6,576 nt of DNA from an uncultured Chloroflexota bacterium. Lineage in GTDB: Bacteria > Chloroflexota > Limnocylindria > Limnocylindrales > CSP1-4. Numbering within the stretch: position 1 is the first letter of the stretch; each line of letters opens with the position of its first letter. A program made the position numbers and the translations under genes. Shown here one piece after another: positions 4,306-6,576 of the stretch. The notes below the pieces were generated by a model. That model saw nothing but the letters and a program-made list of their open reading frames with translations. It made no database searches and was not told where the DNA came from. Location of the stretch: NCBI GenBank assembly GCA_903924005.1, contig CAIXZV010000384.1, positions 1 to 6,576 on the forward strand, given 5' to 3'.

Positions 4306-6060
4306 TTACGCCCCGGGTCCGGACGGGGCGTGCTCACCAAGCAGGGTGCGCAGCCGCGCGGACCGCTCGTGCATCAAGACGGGTGAGCCGTCCTCAACCG
4401 CCTCCTGGAGCTCCACCAGGGCGTCTCCCAGCTCCTGCGCGGCGATGTGGTGCAACGCGGCGTCCAGCGAGGCGAGCGCCAGCCCGGTGGCCACGATTGC
4501 GCTCTCAGCCTCAATCCCCGCCTCAATCCGTCGGCGGTCGGATCGGTCGGCGTCGGCTTCGGCCTCAGCCTCCGCAATCAGTCGGGCGATCTCCTCTGGG
4601 TCCAGCTGCCGCGTTGAGACGAAGCGTGCGGACGCGTCGGCGCCCCCGGTGAGATCGGTTGCGTGGACGTGGACAATCCCGTCAACATCCACGTCAAAGG
4701 CCACCTCAACCTTCACCGTCCCGCGGGGTGCGGCGGGCAGGCCGGACAGCTCCACGTGTCCCAGCCGGACGTCCTGCGCTGCCAGTTCGCGCTCGCCCTG
4801 GAGCACCTCGATCCGCATCTCCGGCTGGTCGTCAACCGCTGTGGAGAAGATCTGGGACGCAGAGACGGGCAGGGTGGAGTTGCGCGGGACGATCCGCGCA
4901 AACAAACCGCCCTTTGTCTCGATGCCAAGCGAGAGGGGTAGAACGTCCAGGAGCACGGCGCGCTGGATGCGCCCCTGGATCATCCCGGCCTGGATGGCCG
5001 CGCCAAGCGCGGTGACAAGATCCGCGTCCAGGTACCGGTATGGCTCGGAGCCCATGAGCTCAGCCGCAAGCTTGCGGACCGCGGGCATCTTGGTCCCGTT
5101 CCCCACAAGGATGACCAGATCAAGCCGCGACGCTGTGAGGCGGGCGTCCGCAAGCGCCTGGCGAGTGGGCGGGACCAGCCGCCCGATGAGGTCGGAGACC
5201 AGCCCCTCCAGCGTCTCGCGCGTCACCACAATCTCGAGGTCCTGCAACCGGTCCGCCGGCTGACCCGCCAGCTGGTCAACCAAGCCCGCAACGGCCACCC
5301 GGGCCGTGGCGACGGACGCTGCCGACAGCCCAAGCTTGACCTTCTCGGACGCCTCAAGCAGACGGGCGCGGGCGCGGGGGTTGCCCGGATAGGCAATTCC
5401 GTGTTGCTCTTGGTATGACGTGGCGAGATGCGCCGCGACAACCGTGTCGAAGTCCACGCCGCCAAGCGAGCCGTCACCGCTGACGGCAAGGACCTCGAAG
5501 ATCCCCTCGCCAAGCTCCAGGATTGAGACGTCGAAGGTGCCGCCCCCAAGGTCCCAGACGAGGACCGTGCTGGTCTCGTCCCGTCCCAGCCCGTACGCGA
5601 GGGCCGCGGAGGTTGGCTCGTTGAGGAGCATCGGCACCGTGAGGCCCGCCAGATCGGCTGCCTCCCGGGTGGCCCGCCGCTGACGGTCGTTGAAATACGC
5701 GGGGACCGTGAGGACGGCGTCGGTCACTGTTTCGCCGGTCCACTTCTCGGCATCGTCCTTCAGGGCGCGGAGAATGAACGCCGCGATCTCCTGCGGCCAG
5801 TACCGTCGCCCGGCGATGGTGATCCGCTCGTCTGATCCAAGCAGGCGCTTGACCGCGGCAATCGCGGTGCTGGGCTCCTCGATTGCCTGACGCTGGGCCG
5901 CACGCCCCACGAGAACGCGCCCGTCCGGTGCAAAGGCAACCACGGACGGCGTGGTCCGGTGCCCTTCGGCGTTGGGGATGGCGATTGGCTTCTCGCCATC
6001 AAGTGTCGCGATGACCGAGCGCGTCGTGCCAAGGTCAATCCCGATTGCGGGGCTAGGCAA
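4306..6060 (-). CDS. dnaK: DnaK/Hsp70-family chaperone linked to gas vesicle genes
   Basis: This 584-residue ATP-driven cytoplasmic chaperone has the full Hsp70 layout. Nucleotide-binding domain: IGIDLGTT (6-13), AVKRLLG with Lys71, VPAYFND (119-125), NEPT (147-150), DLGGGTFD (170-177). Linker LLDVLPLSLGIET (370-382), substrate-binding beta domain to about 485 (VLQGERELAA, APRG), then a helical lid. It is shorter than housekeeping DnaK (about 610-640): subdomain IB lacks the insertion of proteobacterial forms, and the tail lacks an acidic end. The usual VGGxTRMP phosphate motif reads VGNGTKMP (319-326). TTG 6060 is the only start that keeps the IGIDLGTT strand, with AAGAGG 6 nt upstream, and it overlaps the stop of the gas vesicle gene by 8 bp, indicating translational coupling. 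No dnaJ or grpE is in the window. A role in folding or assembling the hydrophobic vesicle proteins is inferred from position; it could instead be the main cellular DnaK. Confidence 0.93.
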   Translation of the reverse strand: MPSPAIGIDLGTTRSVIATLDGEKPIAIPNAEGHRTTPSVVAFAPDGRVLVGRAAQRQAIEEPSTAIAAVKRLLGSDERITIAGRRYWPQEIAAFILRALKDDAEKWTGETVTDAVLTVPAYFNDRQRRATREAADLAGLTVPMLLNEPTSAALAYGLGRDETSTVLVWDLGGGTFDVSILELGEGIFEVLAVSGDGSLGGVDFDTVVAAHLATSYQEQHGIAYPGNPRARARLLEASEKVKLGLSAASVATARVAVAGLVDQLAGQPADRLQDLEIVVTRETLEGLVSDLIGRLVPPTRQALADARLTASRLDLVILVGNGTKMPAVRKLAAELMGSEPYRYLDADLVTALGAAIQAGMIQGRIQRAVLLDVLPLSLGIETKGGLFARIVPRNSTLPVSASQIFSTAVDDQPEMRIEVLQGERELAAQDVRLGHVELSGLPAAPRGTVKVEVAFDVDVDGIVHVHATDLTGGADASARFVSTRQLDPEEIARLIAEAEAEADADRSDRRRIEAGIEAESAIVATGLALASLDAALHHIAAQELGDALVELQEAVEDGSPVLMHERSARLRTLLGEHAPSGPGA

Positions 6061-6350
6061 CGGCGGCCTCTTCCATTTCCGTCTCCACGGTCAGCTCATC
6101 TGCTTGTGCCTGGAGCTTCGCCTCGGCCCGCATCGAGGCACGGGCCCGGACGCGCGCGTCCCACTCGCGCATGGCCGGGTCAGCCATCATCGTCTCCATG
6201 CCGGCCAGCTGGGCGCGCAGGTTGAGTCCGACAAGGGGGGATCCCGGCGAGCGTGATCATGATGTCCGCGTGGATCACGAGGCCGCGGTCGAGGACGCGG
6301 TCCAGCAGGTCAACTAGGGTGGCTTCGGGGCGGATGACTGACGAACCCAT
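6053..6350 (-). pseudogene. Gas vesicle GvpA/J/M-family structural protein, split by a +1 frameshift
   Basis: This small gas vesicle wall or minor structural protein of the GvpA/GvpJ/GvpM family reads in two frames. Frame one, from ATG 6350, gives 38 residues with the family core TLVDLLDRVLDRGLVIHADI and ITLAGIP, then runs out of family sequence and stops at 6180. Frame two resumes at 6235 as LVGLNLRAQLAGMETMM and REWDARVRARA, ending at TAG 6055-6053 after an acidic tail. Removing one C from the C6 run (G6 at 6235-6240 on the plus strand) joins them into a 98-residue protein with the usual GIPL-(I/V)G-(I/L)-N-L-R core. The AGMETM and WD features resemble GvpJ or GvpM more than the main shell protein GvpA. 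An in-frame TGA at 6359-6357 excludes a longer N-terminus. The cause may be sequencing error, a true mutation, or a +1 shift at CCC-C. It lies 6 bp after gvpL/F and overlaps the chaperone gene. Confidence 0.85.
6067..6072 (-). promoter_or_regulatory. Ribosome binding site supporting the TTG start of the dnaK-like gene
   Basis: AAGAGG on the minus strand (6072-6067) stands 6 nt before the TTG at 6060-6058. It lies inside the last codons of the gas vesicle gene, so ribosomes ending that gene could restart here. No ATG or GTG is available before the conserved Hsp70 N-terminal strand. Confidence 0.6.
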
Positions 6351-6356
6351 GGCCGG

Positions 6357-6576
6357 TCAGCAGAAGCTGTACGGGGGCAGAGGACCCACCAGACGGACGG
6401 TGAGCCCCTCACGCCCGGACCTCTCAACCGCGAACGCCTGAAGATCCGTGGCCCGGACAAGCGCCACGAGACAGCTGAGGTTCACGGCCATCATGAGCTC
6501 GTCCGTGCCGCGCTTCACCGTCTCGATGGTGACGCGATCGGAGCAGGCCCGGGCCCCCGTGTAGACGGTTGTGACA
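6357..6576 (-). CDS. Gas vesicle GvpL/GvpF-family protein, C-terminal part
   Basis: The last 72 residues of a minus-strand gene that continues past the right edge. They read ...DELMMAVNLSCLVAL, then RATDLQAFAV, and end LTVRLVGPLPPYSFC. The xGPxPPYSF ending and the preceding 'nLa(y/c)LV' strand are hallmarks of the GvpL/GvpF family, proteins needed for gas vesicle formation and thought to be minor or accessory components that contact the GvpA shell protein. The C-terminal Cys after PPYSF is present. The stop (TGA 6359-6357) is 6 bp before the next gas vesicle gene, so they belong to one operon. Whether it is GvpF or GvpL cannot be told from this fragment. Confidence 0.85.
   Translation of the reverse strand, partial: VTTVYTGARACSDRVTIETVKRGTDELMMAVNLSCLVALVRATDLQAFAVERSGREGLTVRLVGPLPPYSFC

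Noticed and set aside
4300..4317. Small CCCGG/CCGGG stem around the dnaK stop codon
   Set aside because: Only 5 bp in extremely GC-rich sequence; likely chance.
4040..4340. Short open frames of 85 (+) and 70 (-) codons in the intergenic gap
   Set aside because: No ribosome binding site or recognisable protein, and both run through the operator-like repeats or the end of the dnaK gene.
4346..5263. Plus-strand open frame of 305 codons opposite the dnaK-like gene
   Set aside because: It is Ser/Arg/Ala-rich with no recognisable motif, lies wholly antisense to clear Hsp70 sequence, and has the composition expected of a shadow frame in GC-rich DNA.
6253..6441. Plus-strand open frame of 62 codons at the right end
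   Set aside because: Antisense to the two gas vesicle genes, whose family motifs are clear on the minus strand.

Overview
The window is GC-rich throughout (about two-thirds G+C by eye), tightly packed, and uses TTG and GTG as well as ATG starts. The DnaK-like protein has a short subdomain IB of the Gram-positive type, and gas vesicle genes are present. This would fit a high-GC Chloroflexota or Actinomycetota genome, but the sequence does not decide between them.

Plus strand, 2-2413: the 3' end of an operon. It holds the C-terminal part of an oligopeptide/dipeptide-type ABC transporter ATPase, followed 2 bp later by one acetamidase/formamidase-family gene and 16 bp after that by a second, divergent paralogue. 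The likely job is import of a small amide, peptide or similar nitrogen compound and its hydrolysis to ammonia and an acid. Positions 2414-2665, between convergent genes, hold no gene but several perfect inverted repeats.

Minus strand, 6576-2666: the window enters a gas vesicle cluster at its right edge, and the two gas vesicle genes are easy to miss. In transcription order they are: the C-terminal end of a GvpL/GvpF-family protein (6576-6357); a GvpA/J/M-family small structural protein (6350-6053) split by one extra base in a C6 run; and, overlapping it by 8 bp, a complete DnaK/Hsp70-type chaperone (6060-4306). After a 284-bp gap comes a stand-alone PAS-PAS-LuxR regulator (4021-2666). The gap carries operator-like repeats, and a hairpin buries the regulator's ribosome binding site.

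The most interesting reading is a gas vesicle operon with its own co-transcribed Hsp70 chaperone, translationally coupled to a vesicle protein gene that needs a +1 frame correction, with a sensory LuxR regulator next to it. The link between chaperone and vesicle genes rests on gene order and overlap. The regulator's target is inference.
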